A stretch of 64,000 nt of DNA from Xanthomonas floridensis (GTDB lineage: Bacteria > Pseudomonadota > Gammaproteobacteria > Xanthomonadales > Xanthomonadaceae): positions 62,001 through 126,000 of the forward strand of contig NZ_LXNG01000005.1 in assembly GCF_001642575.1 (NCBI RefSeq), given 5' to 3'. The position numbers and the translations under genes were made by a program. The notes under the pieces were generated by a model, which made no database searches, was not told the origin of the DNA, and saw only the letters and a program-made list of their open reading frames with translations. Below are positions 34,291 through 42,176 of the stretch, in pieces (positions within the stretch are counted from its first letter, which is position 1; every line of letters begins with the position of its first letter).

Positions 34291-34887
34291 ATGGCCCTTC
34301 GCATTCGGAGATTACATGGACTGCCATTTGGCTGGGGACATGCCGCCTTTCCGCGAGCAATCTTGTTGCCGCTTGGGCTGCTGGCGTGCAGCCTCCATTC
34401 GGGCTGTGCTTCTAGCACTCCACGCAGTCACTCAGCTGTAGCAGCTGCCAAGCCCCCCCTTGAAACCAGGAGCAAAGACGTGACGGAACGCCTCAAGCAA
34501 GATGTGGATCGTTTGATCGGCACCGATTTCCAAGATGTCGCAGCACTCAGTGCCCAGCTTCAAACACAATTTGGCCCTCCTCAATCGCAAGAAGCGATGG
34601 TGGTGCGTGTTGGTCAGGGCGGTGCGCTGGCCGGTGCGGCCTTGCAGCGTATCGAGCTCCGTAGTACGCAGGACGCCCCTTCGCATGCGACGCTGGTGCT
34701 CGACTTTTCTGCGTCTGGCCCGGCGCTCGAGGATGTGCCTTGGCCGGATGCGCTGCTCTACCCGCCGCGGCCAGACGCACCGGGTTCGAGCGCCTATTGG
34801 TCGTTTCAGAGGGGACAGGTCACCATCATCCTTGGGCTGACCAAAGATCAGGCCAACCTGAGCTTTATTACAATCAGCAAGCAGTAA
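34291..34887 (+). CDS. lipoprotein, probable immunity protein for the adjacent T4SS effector
   Basis: 198 residues. N-terminus is basic, then a hydrophobic segment AILLPLGLLACSLHSGC with lipobox LHSGC (Cys ~41), so the mature protein is probably anchored in the periplasm. The rest has no recognised domain. Immediately upstream (32 bases) of a XVIPCD effector on the same strand, the arrangement of X-Tfi immunity lipoproteins with X-Tfe toxins described for the bacteria-killing type IV system of Xanthomonas citri. Ribosome site is weak (GGGATAGAGAG). GC content is lower than the flanks. Assignment as immunity rests on context. Confidence 0.65.
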   Translation: MALRIRRLHGLPFGWGHAAFPRAILLPLGLLACSLHSGCASSTPRSHSAVAAAKPPLETRSKDVTERLKQDVDRLIGTDFQDVAALSAQLQTQFGPPQSQEAMVVRVGQGGALAGAALQRIELRSTQDAPSHATLVLDFSASGPALEDVPWPDALLYPPRPDAPGSSAYWSFQRGQVTIILGLTKDQANLSFITISKQ

Positions 34888-34921
34888 GTTGCTTAGCTGA
34901 ACCCCTGCAAAGGAGTGCATG

Positions 34922-36076
34922 ATGGAAAGTACCGACGAGTCGAAGTATCCCCAGTCACAGCAATCCACGCCAGCAACCGCGGCCGGGAAACCATCCTCGC
35001 CACTGTCAGATCCCGCGGTGATACCTTTTCTGCAACAGTCGCGCACACTTCAAGCAGGTCTTGCGCAGCTCAATCGAGATAATGTCGGTGTTGTCTGGGG
35101 AGCCGCTGGTGCCGGAACGTATCTGGTTCCCCGCACGCAAGTGGTCGTTGACGAAAATGCAATCGGGCAAGGTGCGCGCATCGCCCGTTCGCTCTCCCAT
35201 GAAATTGGACACCATCGGTTTACCGAGCAGCCTGATCATTCCTCTAAAAATGCGTACGTCACGAACATGCTCCGTGGTGAAGCTGCCGCAACACTCAGTA
35301 ATGCGTTGGTCCGACGTGAGATTCTGAATCATCAAGGTCCCGATATCGGTATCGCTGGTAGCGGTACGAGACCAAAGCAGTACGAAGCAATTGCTGATCG
35401 GCAGATGGCAGGCCAAATCACGCGTGATGCAGCTTTGAATCAGATTGCCCAGTTATTCAAGACTGAGCAGCCCTCCGTTGGGCCGAGTAAGACGTATGAG
35501 CAGTATTACGGGGACTATTACGACAAGAACATTGCACCACTGCAGCGCAAACACGGTAGGCCGGAGCCAGGGTCTGGAACGGATAGCCTCGTCAACGATT
35601 TGAAACAGGACTTGCCGAGCCGTGATTCACAAGCGCCATTGTCAGCAAAGCCATCTCTGCCAACGCAGCAGGATCATGAAGATCACGCGCTGTACCAGCA
35701 GATCAAAGGTGGCGTGGAAAAGCTCGATGCGCAGCATGGCCGGGAGTGGGATGCATCAAGTCAGCGCATGACGGCCAGCCTACTCGTGCTAGCAAAGGAA
35801 GAAGGCCTGACGCGTGTGGACCATGTGCTGCTCAACAGTCCAACAGACAAGCTCGCGGCCGGAGAAAAGGTGTTTCTGGTTCAGGGTATTCAGAGCGACC
35901 CAGCGCACCTTCGTGCCAACATGGCCACTATGCAGGCGGTGCAAACACCTGAAAACCAATCGTTCGAACGCGTGCAATCGATCAATCAATCTCAATCGCA
36001 AACACGTGAGCAGCAGCAAGCGCTTGAGCAATCGCAGCAGACAGTCACCCCGCCTGGGCCAACGATGACGCGTTGA
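34922..36076 (+). CDS. X-T4SS effector: metallopeptidase domain with C-terminal XVIPCD
   Basis: 384 residues from ATG 34922 (AGGAG six bases upstream; ATG 34919 is an alternative). No signal peptide, as expected for T4SS cargo. The N-terminal domain contains a zincin motif HEIGH (residues ~93-97) in RSLSHEIGHHRF, with a candidate third ligand in the following NMLRGEAAATLSN helix. The C-terminal ~140 residues (DHEDHALYQQIKGGVEKLD, GLTRVDHVLLNSP, GEKVFLVQG, QSFERVQSINQSQSQ, then a Gln-rich tail) match the Xanthomonas VirD4-interacting conserved domain that recruits effectors to the T4SS coupling protein. The paired periplasmic lipoprotein suggests action on an envelope substrate of rival bacteria. 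AT-richer than the chromosome average here. Confidence 0.85.
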   Translation: MESTDESKYPQSQQSTPATAAGKPSSPLSDPAVIPFLQQSRTLQAGLAQLNRDNVGVVWGAAGAGTYLVPRTQVVVDENAIGQGARIARSLSHEIGHHRFTEQPDHSSKNAYVTNMLRGEAAATLSNALVRREILNHQGPDIGIAGSGTRPKQYEAIADRQMAGQITRDAALNQIAQLFKTEQPSVGPSKTYEQYYGDYYDKNIAPLQRKHGRPEPGSGTDSLVNDLKQDLPSRDSQAPLSAKPSLPTQQDHEDHALYQQIKGGVEKLDAQHGREWDASSQRMTASLLVLAKEEGLTRVDHVLLNSPTDKLAAGEKVFLVQGIQSDPAHLRANMATMQAVQTPENQSFERVQSINQSQSQTREQQQALEQSQQTVTPPGPTMTR

Positions 36077-36124
36077 GAGCGTTCGCGTACGTGCTTGCAA
36101 AGATGTTGACAAACCGGCATGGCT

Positions 36125-36319
36125 ACAAATGCAAAATGCCCGCGTGCGACAGGGAAGGTCGGCACGCGGGCGCTGGCGATAGCGGGGCCTTACTTGGCCG
36201 GCACGCGCTGGTACTGCTCGCCACCGGTGTTGAGGTGGCCGTTGGCCGCGTCGATGACGAAGTTCACCGTCTCGCCATCGTTGGTGACCTGCAGCGCCCC
36301 GTCCTTGTAGACCGCCGGG
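36125..36319. repeat. direct repeat, right copy (matches 33890-34090)
   Basis: Contains the terminator and last third of the intact lipoprotein gene. Together with the left copy it bounds a ~2.0 kb segment carrying the immunity and effector genes. Confidence 0.92.
36138..36171 (-). terminator. terminator of the small lipoprotein gene
   Basis: Ten-base stem GCCCGCGTGC/GCACGCGGGC followed on the minus strand by ATTTTGCATTT. Confidence 0.75.
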
Positions 36320-36522
36320 TAGCTCTCGGTCTTGGGCTTGCGGCTGAAGAACTTCGGCGTGGTGCTGCGGACCATGAAGGTCTCGCCATTGCGCTCGATG
36401 TCCATCGTCTCTTCCTGCGTCTGCACGTTGACCCAGTGGCCGACGAACTTCTCGCCCTCCACCTTGGCACAACCGGTCACCAGCAGTGCCGCGGCCAGCG
36501 CGGTGCCCATCCACTTCATCAT
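36190..36522 (-). CDS. small lipoprotein of unknown function
   Basis: 110 residues from ATG 36522 (AGGAG eight bases upstream). Lipobox LLVTGC (Cys ~18). The mature domain (KFVGHWVNVQTQEETMDIERNG, YPAVYKDGALQVTNDGETVNFVID) looks like a small beta-rich fold, with no family recognised. A truncated copy of its 3' end lies at 33957-34090. Host-like codon use suggests it is the resident gene next to which the effector cassette arose. Confidence 0.75.
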   Translation of the reverse strand: MMKWMGTALAAALLVTGCAKVEGEKFVGHWVNVQTQEETMDIERNGETFMVRSTTPKFFSRKPKTESYPAVYKDGALQVTNDGETVNFVIDAANGHLNTGGEQYQRVPAK

Positions 36523-36665
36523 CGTGTGTTCTCCTGTTGAGGCTGTGGCAGAGGATGGCGGGTTGGGGATGTATGGGAGGTCAAGGTTTGCTCGCAAACG
36601 GTGGCTCAGGTGTAAACGCTGCTCACGCTGTTGAAAAAACGCGACTTGCTCGCGTTGCCCGACCA

Positions 36666-37145
36666 TCAAAATTGTGAAGGTTCGATCCCGCCTTTTGTTG
36701 GATCGAATGATAAAACGGCTTCTAATTCCAGCTTTATCTCTTTTGGCCGGCCTTTGAGTATATAAGTGCATCCCAAAATGCCTACCTCTCTCACGACGTC
36801 GGGATCCCTGTGAACCGAGTAAATAATAACTTGACGATCTCTATAGCCTCTATTTCTAGCCATTCTTGCTACATATAGTCCCGGGTACCTCGCATAAACC
36901 GGGCCAAGATCAAGTGCAGATTTGTCTAGCGGAGGAGATAGTGGGATGTTAAGGTCTATTACAAGTGCCCTATAGATCTCTTTTTCAATTTGGCTAACTG
37001 CATCATTTGCATTGTCAATTGGTATAACTTCGAGGCCGTTTTTGTAAAAATAATCTACCATCCAGCTTAGGTGGTGCATCTCGTCGTCGACTAAGACTAG
37101 AGTTTTTTCCTCGGTTGTTCTAGCCACCTTAAGCTCTCCTGCCAT
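36666..37145 (-). CDS. stand-alone response-regulator receiver domain
   Basis: 159 residues, a CheY-like receiver with no output domain. Conserved pocket: acidic pair D20-D21 (VLVDDE), phospho-acceptor D64 (ALVIDLNIP), S110 at the switch position (VIIYSV) and K131 (YILKGRP). An insertion of ~25 residues (PPLDKSALDLGPVYARYPG) follows the phosphorylation strand, unusual for CheY-like domains. Last gene of an AT-rich three-gene operon; its start overlaps the kinase stop by 17 bases, so the two are translationally coupled. Likely takes phosphate from the adjacent kinase; whether it signals to the nuclease or buffers phosphate is unknown. Confidence 0.85.
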   Translation of the reverse strand: MAGELKVARTTEEKTLVLVDDEMHHLSWMVDYFYKNGLEVIPIDNANDAVSQIEKEIYRALVIDLNIPLSPPLDKSALDLGPVYARYPGLYVARMARNRGYRDRQVIIYSVHRDPDVVREVGILGCTYILKGRPKEIKLELEAVLSFDPTKGGIEPSQF

Positions 37146-37887
37146 TCGGTAATTTGATAGTAAACATCAATCCTGATGGGCCATCACTTTGAACGGAAAT
37201 AAAGCCGTTATGTTGTTCAATAATTTGCTTGCATATGTAAAGTCCAAGTCCAGTCCCTGAGGCGATAGTTCTTTTTGCGTTGCCGCCTCTGAAGCCAAGT
37301 TCAAACATCCTTGTCATATCCCCGGCATCAAGATGATGCTTTGATTCGCTACGAATGGTAATAACTGCATTTTCAGAATTGCTCTGAATCCACTGCTTTA
37401 CAGCAACCGAAGATCCAAATTTTCCATACTTTGTACAGTTATCGAAAATATTCATTAAAACTTGTCGAATCAGCTCCGGGTGGCCTACAACCTTGTTTTG
37501 AGTCCTTCGATCATCTAGCTCGATTCTAATATTGTTGATTGCCGCATCCTCCTGGAAAAACATTGCTGACTCGATAATTACCTGTGGCAGAACGACCTGT
37601 CTTTTATCCTGATCAGCCACTCCTCCTGAGCCTTTCGCCAGAAACGCAAGGTTTCTCAACAGCGTGATGCATTGCTCGATCTGGGCACGTGCAGCATTTA
37701 GCCGCTGCTTCCGCCGTTGCTCTTCAATTACATCTTCAACGAGATTATCTAAAGTGCCCGCAATTCCGTTGAGCGGATTGACAATCTGGTGAACAAAATT
37801 TGCTAATAACGTGAGGTCGAAAGTGTCTTTAATAACTTCTGACTGCGTTGGAAGAGTTGAACCAGCAATTTGCTTTTCATTGCTCAT
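37129..37887 (-). CDS. cytosolic histidine kinase without sensor or membrane domain
   Basis: 252 residues. The HisKA H-box is FVHQIVNPLNGIAG (His 33), then a dimerisation helix, N-box LMNIFDNCTKYGK (Asn 150), and G-box GTGLGLYICKQI (211-222) of the ATPase domain. Only ~25 residues precede the H-box and no transmembrane segment exists, so sensing must be by the kinase itself or a partner. It overlaps the nuclease gene by 11 bases upstream and the receiver by 17 bases downstream. Base use is AT-rich compared with the chromosome, pointing to horizontal gain. Confidence 0.88.
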   Translation of the reverse strand: MSNEKQIAGSTLPTQSEVIKDTFDLTLLANFVHQIVNPLNGIAGTLDNLVEDVIEEQRRKQRLNAARAQIEQCITLLRNLAFLAKGSGGVADQDKRQVVLPQVIIESAMFFQEDAAINNIRIELDDRRTQNKVVGHPELIRQVLMNIFDNCTKYGKFGSSVAVKQWIQSNSENAVITIRSESKHHLDAGDMTRMFELGFRGGNAKRTIASGTGLGLYICKQIIEQHNGFISVQSDGPSGLMFTIKLPNGRRA

Positions 37888-38833
37888 AGTTCGTTATCTC
37901 AAAAGTCGATGATTCTACTGAAATATGAATATGCAATCTTGTCCATCTAGATATGATGCCCAACTCAACGGTGTTCACAGCTTTTGGAGTCATATGTGTA
38001 ACTGAGAAATTGCCTTTGATTGACCTTTCATCAAAGGTCTCTATGATCAATCCTGGTTGCCCAGTGATATAGGCAACATAGTACATGGCGGCTCTAACAG
38101 ACAATTCATCGTATTGCCGTAACGCCGGCGGTTGGATTGACGCATCCGCCAAAATCTCTTGATCAATGATGAAATTTTCTTTTACGTCAACGAATTTTCC
38201 ATATCGCGTCAATTCTGTCAGTCTTTTATCTATGAGCTCAGATACTGCGGCAGCGGTCTCAAGAGCAGGTGTTGAACTTCCATGTATGGATCGTGCTACG
38301 TAGGCAGTCTGAACTATTTTCGTAAGAATTGAAGCAACTGGCCCAACAGCATCATTAGTGCTTTCTTGAAAATAAAGTCCGTAAGCGGATGCTATATCTG
38401 AGAAGTCGCGCAGTAGCGTTTTCCACTCATAGCCTCGCCAGACTCTTATTTTTGGAATCTTGCGTGAAGCATTCCATTGTGAAATATGAGTTTCGCAATT
38501 TGGCGATGGAGTGGAGTTGGTACTCAATAAAAGAACATCTGCGCCATTACTTTCCGCGTAAGAAATTTTCTGCCAGACTGTAGGCCAGTCAATGCTAGAC
38601 TGATATTTCTTACATTCGATATACCAAATTTGCAAGGACTCATGACCAGTTGGGTCTCGATAAGATGCTTGGCCTTCAATATCTCTACCCCCGTCCGCCC
38701 CCGGCGTACGCCACACGAGATTTTTAAAGCCGATGGCGCTCAATGTGTCGTAAGTGAGGTTCTCGAATTCAGTTGGCGATAGTGAGGCTATATCATTAGT
38801 TCCCGTCTTACCCATATTGGTAATTAAGCTCAT
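37877..38833 (-). CDS. Mrr-like PD-(D/E)xK nuclease, first gene of a kinase/receiver operon
   Basis: 318 residues. N-terminal restriction-endonuclease domain: LSPTEFENLTYDTLSAIGF helix, then GADGGRDIEG (D51) and WYIECKKY (E73, K75), the D...ExK catalytic triad of Mrr-type enzymes. Residues after ~130 have no recognised family and may link the nuclease to the kinase. It probably cleaves DNA; whether constitutively or under control of the kinase is unknown. Gene order nuclease-kinase-receiver with overlapping ends, AT-rich composition and an isolated position suggest a mobile defence or regulatory module. Start ATG 38833 lacks a clear ribosome site; ATG 38815 is an alternative. Confidence 0.85.
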   Translation of the reverse strand: MSLITNMGKTGTNDIASLSPTEFENLTYDTLSAIGFKNLVWRTPGADGGRDIEGQASYRDPTGHESLQIWYIECKKYQSSIDWPTVWQKISYAESNGADVLLLSTNSTPSPNCETHISQWNASRKIPKIRVWRGYEWKTLLRDFSDIASAYGLYFQESTNDAVGPVASILTKIVQTAYVARSIHGSSTPALETAAAVSELIDKRLTELTRYGKFVDVKENFIIDQEILADASIQPPALRQYDELSVRAAMYYVAYITGQPGLIIETFDERSIKGNFSVTHMTPKAVNTVELGIISRWTRLHIHISVESSTFEITNYEQ

Positions 38834-38873
38834 TTAATAATAGTCTAGCTTTAAGAAAAGGAGTCATGTCCAC

Positions 38874-39710
38874 TCAAGCAGTTCCTCTGCACTTCGGGAA
38901 CAGGCTATAGCGTAGGAAGTGCTCATTAGTGCGCCAGTTCCTTCTATGCACAAGCGCGCTGCCGCAGCGCGGGCAGCTTGGTGTGGCGATGGTTGCAGAG
39001 GCAGTAAACTTAGTTGAAGCAAAGACTGGTTCGACGCGTACTGGTGTAGGTACCGGTTGCGCCATGACGTCTTCTTGTAGCCCTCGTATCATTTCCAGCA
39101 GCTGTTCGCCGCTAATCATTTCAATCGGCTTGCCTACAGCAAAGCGTTCTGCGTCATCCGTGTAGGTGCCGACGCAGACGATCTTTACCGCGTGGGCCTG
39201 GTGATGGGCGAGCAGGCCGAACATTTCACGCACGACGCCGACGCCCACTTGCTGGCGCTTCCACTGCTTGCATTGCACCAACGTGCGGCGGCCGTCCTTG
39301 CGCAGGATCAGGTCGATGCCGCCGTCGGCGCCGCCCAGGCCGGTTTCTTCGACGCTGTAGCCCTGGCGGCGGAAGGCTTCGCCCACCAGTCGTTCGAACT
39401 GGCGCCAGCCGCCGGCGGCCAGGCTCTCCAGAGTCGTGCGTGTTTCCAGAAAGCGTCGCCGGCGGCGTGCGCCCAGATAGGAGACCAACGCAGCAAGCCA
39501 GCAGACGCCGAGCAGCGCCCACGCCAATGGCGCGAACATTCCATCCGCTTGCTGGGCGATGCCGTGCGACAGCATTCCGCCCTGGTGAGAGAACCACCAG
39601 GCGATGCCATAGCGCACCACCAGATATGCAGCGATTCCCATCACGAAGCCAACCGGCCACGGCAACGCGGCCAACGCCTTGAATCCACTCTGCTTCTTTC
39701 TGCGTCCCAT
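38874..39710 (-). CDS. membrane-anchored Mrr-like restriction endonuclease with zinc-ribbon remnant
   Basis: 278 residues. Two membrane helices (~18-37 and ~60-80), then a PD-(D/E)xK nuclease domain: GWRQFERLVGEAFRRQGY, GGADGGIDLIL (D133) and TLVQCKQWK (Q146, K148), the Mrr_cat pattern. The C-terminus reads CPRCGSALVHRRN and ends in FPKCRGT, a topoisomerase-type zinc ribbon, but the aromatic-Gly-Cys element before FPKC is replaced (HFLRYSLFPKC), leaving three visible cysteines. Membrane-linked Mrr-like proteins of this type are widespread in Proteobacteria, role uncertain. GC-rich like the chromosome, unlike the adjoining nuclease-kinase-receiver operon 40 bases downstream. Confidence 0.85.
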   Translation of the reverse strand: MGRRKKQSGFKALAALPWPVGFVMGIAAYLVVRYGIAWWFSHQGGMLSHGIAQQADGMFAPLAWALLGVCWLAALVSYLGARRRRRFLETRTTLESLAAGGWRQFERLVGEAFRRQGYSVEETGLGGADGGIDLILRKDGRRTLVQCKQWKRQQVGVGVVREMFGLLAHHQAHAVKIVCVGTYTDDAERFAVGKPIEMISGEQLLEMIRGLQEDVMAQPVPTPVRVEPVFASTKFTASATIATPSCPRCGSALVHRRNWRTNEHFLRYSLFPKCRGTA

Positions 39711-39958
39711 GCAAGAACCCCCGTTCCAGGCTCAAACATAACTGCGGAAACGCGTATTGTCAGCAGGCGAACGAGGGTGTTGCGATCCGCATCCCATCAA
39801 ATGGCGGGATCATGTGCATCCGCGCAGAACGTTTACGAAAACGGCTATGCTCGAGCTCGCTCGCGTCAGCTCAGCGGATCGCGTGGAGTTATCCGCAAGG
39901 CGGGTGGTGCGTCCCGATGGCTGCAGATGACACGCCTTATGGCTGCTCCGACAGCCAT

Positions 39959-41353
39959 TCATGGGCCTGTAGGCTCGCGGCATTGCGCAGCAGCCTTCCG
40001 ATGCCCCACAAACGTCGCAACCGCATCAACAAAACACCCAGGCGCCGCAAACGCCAGCAGATGCGCGCCACGCTCGACGGTGCTGAAGGTCACCGGGCCT
40101 GCGGCTTTAAGCAGCGCGGCATGCGCCTGCGCGCCGGCATACGGGGTGTTGGGGTCCAGCGTGCCGTGGATGATCAGCGTGCGTGGCAGGGTGGTGGGGC
40201 TGCGGCCGAACCAGGCGTCGCGTGGGTAGGTGGGCAGGCTGGCGTCCACCAGCAGGCCGGGGATGGGGCTGACGAACAGGGCATCTTTGGCTTCGGCCGC
40301 GACCGTTTCGCGGGTGAGGGTTGGCCGTGCATTGTTTTCGGACGCGGCGATCAGCATGACCAACGGCAAGGCGGGCTGGTTGTCGCCGCCTTGGCCCATC
40401 GCGGCGAGCGCAGTCTGCAGATCGGCGATGGTGGTGGTGAGTATCGTGGCATCGTCGCGGGCCAGGTCATCGATGATGGCGGGAATGCGGTCGCGCAGGG
40501 TAGGGAAGTTGAGCAGCATGCCGAGAAAGCGTTTGAGGTCTTTGCCGGGAATTTGCGCACGCCATGCGGCGCTGTCGCTTCGATCGAGCACGCGGCGATA
40601 GGTGGCGATGTGTGCGTCATCCAGCAGCGCGCGCCCAACGGCATCGACCACGGCAGTGCGGTGGCTCAAGTCCCACTGGGTGGCTGTTTCTGGCGGCACC
40701 AGGCCATCAAGCACCAGCCCATCCAACGGGATGGGCGCCACTTGCAGGGTGCGTAGCGCCAACTGGGTGCCATAGGACACGCCGTACAGCAGCACCTGGC
40801 CCTTGCGTCGCTGCTGGCGGATCAGCAGGGCAAGATCCTGCGCGGCTTCGGTGATGGTGAAGGCTTTGGTGCGTGGCGCGTCGGCGTACAGCGTGCCGAT
40901 GCATGGGCCCCATTCGGCACCGGCCAGTCCCACGCCGTCTGCGCTTTGCGGCGCTTCCTGCACAGGGCACAAGCGTGCGGAGCGCCCGGTGCCGCGATGG
41001 TCCGGAATGATCAGGTCGTAGCCGGGGAAGGCGCGCCGGTAGGTGCTGATCATCGGATAGAGCGAAGCACCGGCTTCACCCGGCCCGCCCGCAATCAGCC
41101 ACACCTCGCCGCGTCGCTTGCTCGGGTCTGCTGTGGGCAAGCGACGAACAAACAGCGCGATGCTGCCGGCGTCCGGCGCTTCGTGTCGCAGCGGCACCTG
41201 GGTGAGCAGGCATTCGCTACCGGCCAGCGGGGTGTGCGCCGCAGCGTCGGCACACGCGGTGAAGCGTGGCGCTGGCGTCTGCGCCGCAGCAGCGCACGGT
41301 GCAAGCACAGCAGCAAGGTAAACAGCAGCGGCATAGATGATCGAACGCGGCAT
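39959..41353 (-). CDS. secreted alpha/beta hydrolase, tripeptidyl-aminopeptidase-like
   Basis: 464 residues from ATG 41353; the longer frame to 41650 adds unrelated residues. A signal peptide (MPRSIIYAAAVYLAAVLAPCAAA...) precedes an alpha/beta-hydrolase fold: oxyanion region LIAGGPGEAGASL, DHRGTGRSA, nucleophile elbow YGVSYGTQLAL (Ser in GxSxG), TLIIHGTLDPNTPYAGA (Asp) and VERGAHLL (His). This pattern fits the TAP-like/prolyl aminopeptidase group acting in the periplasm or outside. It is preceded by no obvious partner gene. Exact substrate not determinable. Confidence 0.87.
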   Translation of the reverse strand: MPRSIIYAAAVYLAAVLAPCAAAAQTPAPRFTACADAAAHTPLAGSECLLTQVPLRHEAPDAGSIALFVRRLPTADPSKRRGEVWLIAGGPGEAGASLYPMISTYRRAFPGYDLIIPDHRGTGRSARLCPVQEAPQSADGVGLAGAEWGPCIGTLYADAPRTKAFTITEAAQDLALLIRQQRRKGQVLLYGVSYGTQLALRTLQVAPIPLDGLVLDGLVPPETATQWDLSHRTAVVDAVGRALLDDAHIATYRRVLDRSDSAAWRAQIPGKDLKRFLGMLLNFPTLRDRIPAIIDDLARDDATILTTTIADLQTALAAMGQGGDNQPALPLVMLIAASENNARPTLTRETVAAEAKDALFVSPIPGLLVDASLPTYPRDAWFGRSPTTLPRTLIIHGTLDPNTPYAGAQAHAALLKAAGPVTFSTVERGAHLLAFAAPGCFVDAVATFVGHRKAAAQCREPTGP

Positions 41354-41550
41354 CGAGTTCCGTCTCTGGGCAAAGAGCCGCAGCATTGCCCAAGGCGGGG
41401 CCGTGCGTATCGCCCGAAAGTCATCCTGGCCGAATCGACCAGCCGCGAATCGATCGCTTGCCGCATCCCATCCACTGTCGGGCAGCGCGCGCGCGGACTC
41501 CCTACACGCCTGTCGAGGGGTGAAGTCGCTTGTATCGCGGCCACTGCAAC

Positions 41551-42044
41551 CTAGAAATACTTCAACCACGCGATATCGCGCCGGGCGGCCTTGAGCCGGG
41601 AGAACCATGCGGTAGGAAGGTAGAGCGGAACGATCAGCGCCACGTACCACGCCAGCACCCAGCCATAGTGGTCCACGCCGAACACCGTGCCTTGCGTTGG
41701 TCCCCGGATCGCTTCGGCGGCGTGGTGAGCAGCCGCAGCACGGTCAGGTGGAACAGATAGAAGACCATCGGTGCGCCACCGAACACCGCCAACGCAGTGG
41801 CGATGCGTCCTTCGCCCAGGCGTTCGAAGCCGGCCAGCAGCAAGGCGCCCACGCCCAGGGTGAGCAGCAGGAACAGCAGCAATGGCGGATATTTGGTCAG
41901 GGCCAGAAAGCTCATCAGCGTGCGCGCCGGGTCGTTGTCGACCACGAACCGCGGGGTATCGCCGTAGCCATTCCCTAGCCGCACCACGAGCAAGCCCAGC
42001 AGCATGGCAGCGGTCAGGCCGGCGTGTGCGTGGGTGCAGCCCTC
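41551..42044 (-). pseudogene. decayed DUF1624 / heparan-alpha-glucosaminide N-acetyltransferase-like gene, C-terminal part
   Basis: Reading the minus strand, membrane segments typical of this family are present (AAMLLGLLVVRLGNG, PPLLLFLLLTLGVGALLLAGFE, FGGAPMVFYLFHLTVLRLL), then the frame breaks at ~41720-41735. The coding sense resumes in another frame as PTQGTVFGVDHYGWVLAWYV and ends in AWLKYF followed by TAG at 41551. The 5' two-thirds are missing, cut off next to the TonB-dependent receptor promoter. So the gene is both truncated and frameshifted. Confidence 0.78.
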
Positions 42045-42131
42045 ATCCGTTCTCCTTTCACTCGCCTCTTCGCCTCTTCGCCTCAGCCGACAGCACGAGG
42101 CGGAGCGCCAGCACGCTGGGTTGTGAGTCGC

Positions 42132-42152
42132 AAATGTTATAATATTCCATTC
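42132..42152 (+). promoter_or_regulatory. candidate Zur (zinc uptake regulator) operator
   Basis: AAATGTTATAATATTCCATTC closely resembles the gamma-proteobacterial Zur box GAAATGTTATANTATAACATTTC: the left half-site matches fully, the right half partly. The TATAAT inside could also be the -10 element. It ends 24 bases before the GTG start of the receptor gene, the right place for zinc-dependent repression. Confidence 0.65.
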
Positions 42153-42176
42153 ACCCCTAACAAACTGCGGCTGCCT

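Noticed and set aside
36666-38833. Ordinary chromosomal two-component system
   Set aside because: No sensor or output domain, and a nuclease is locked into the operon by overlapping genes.
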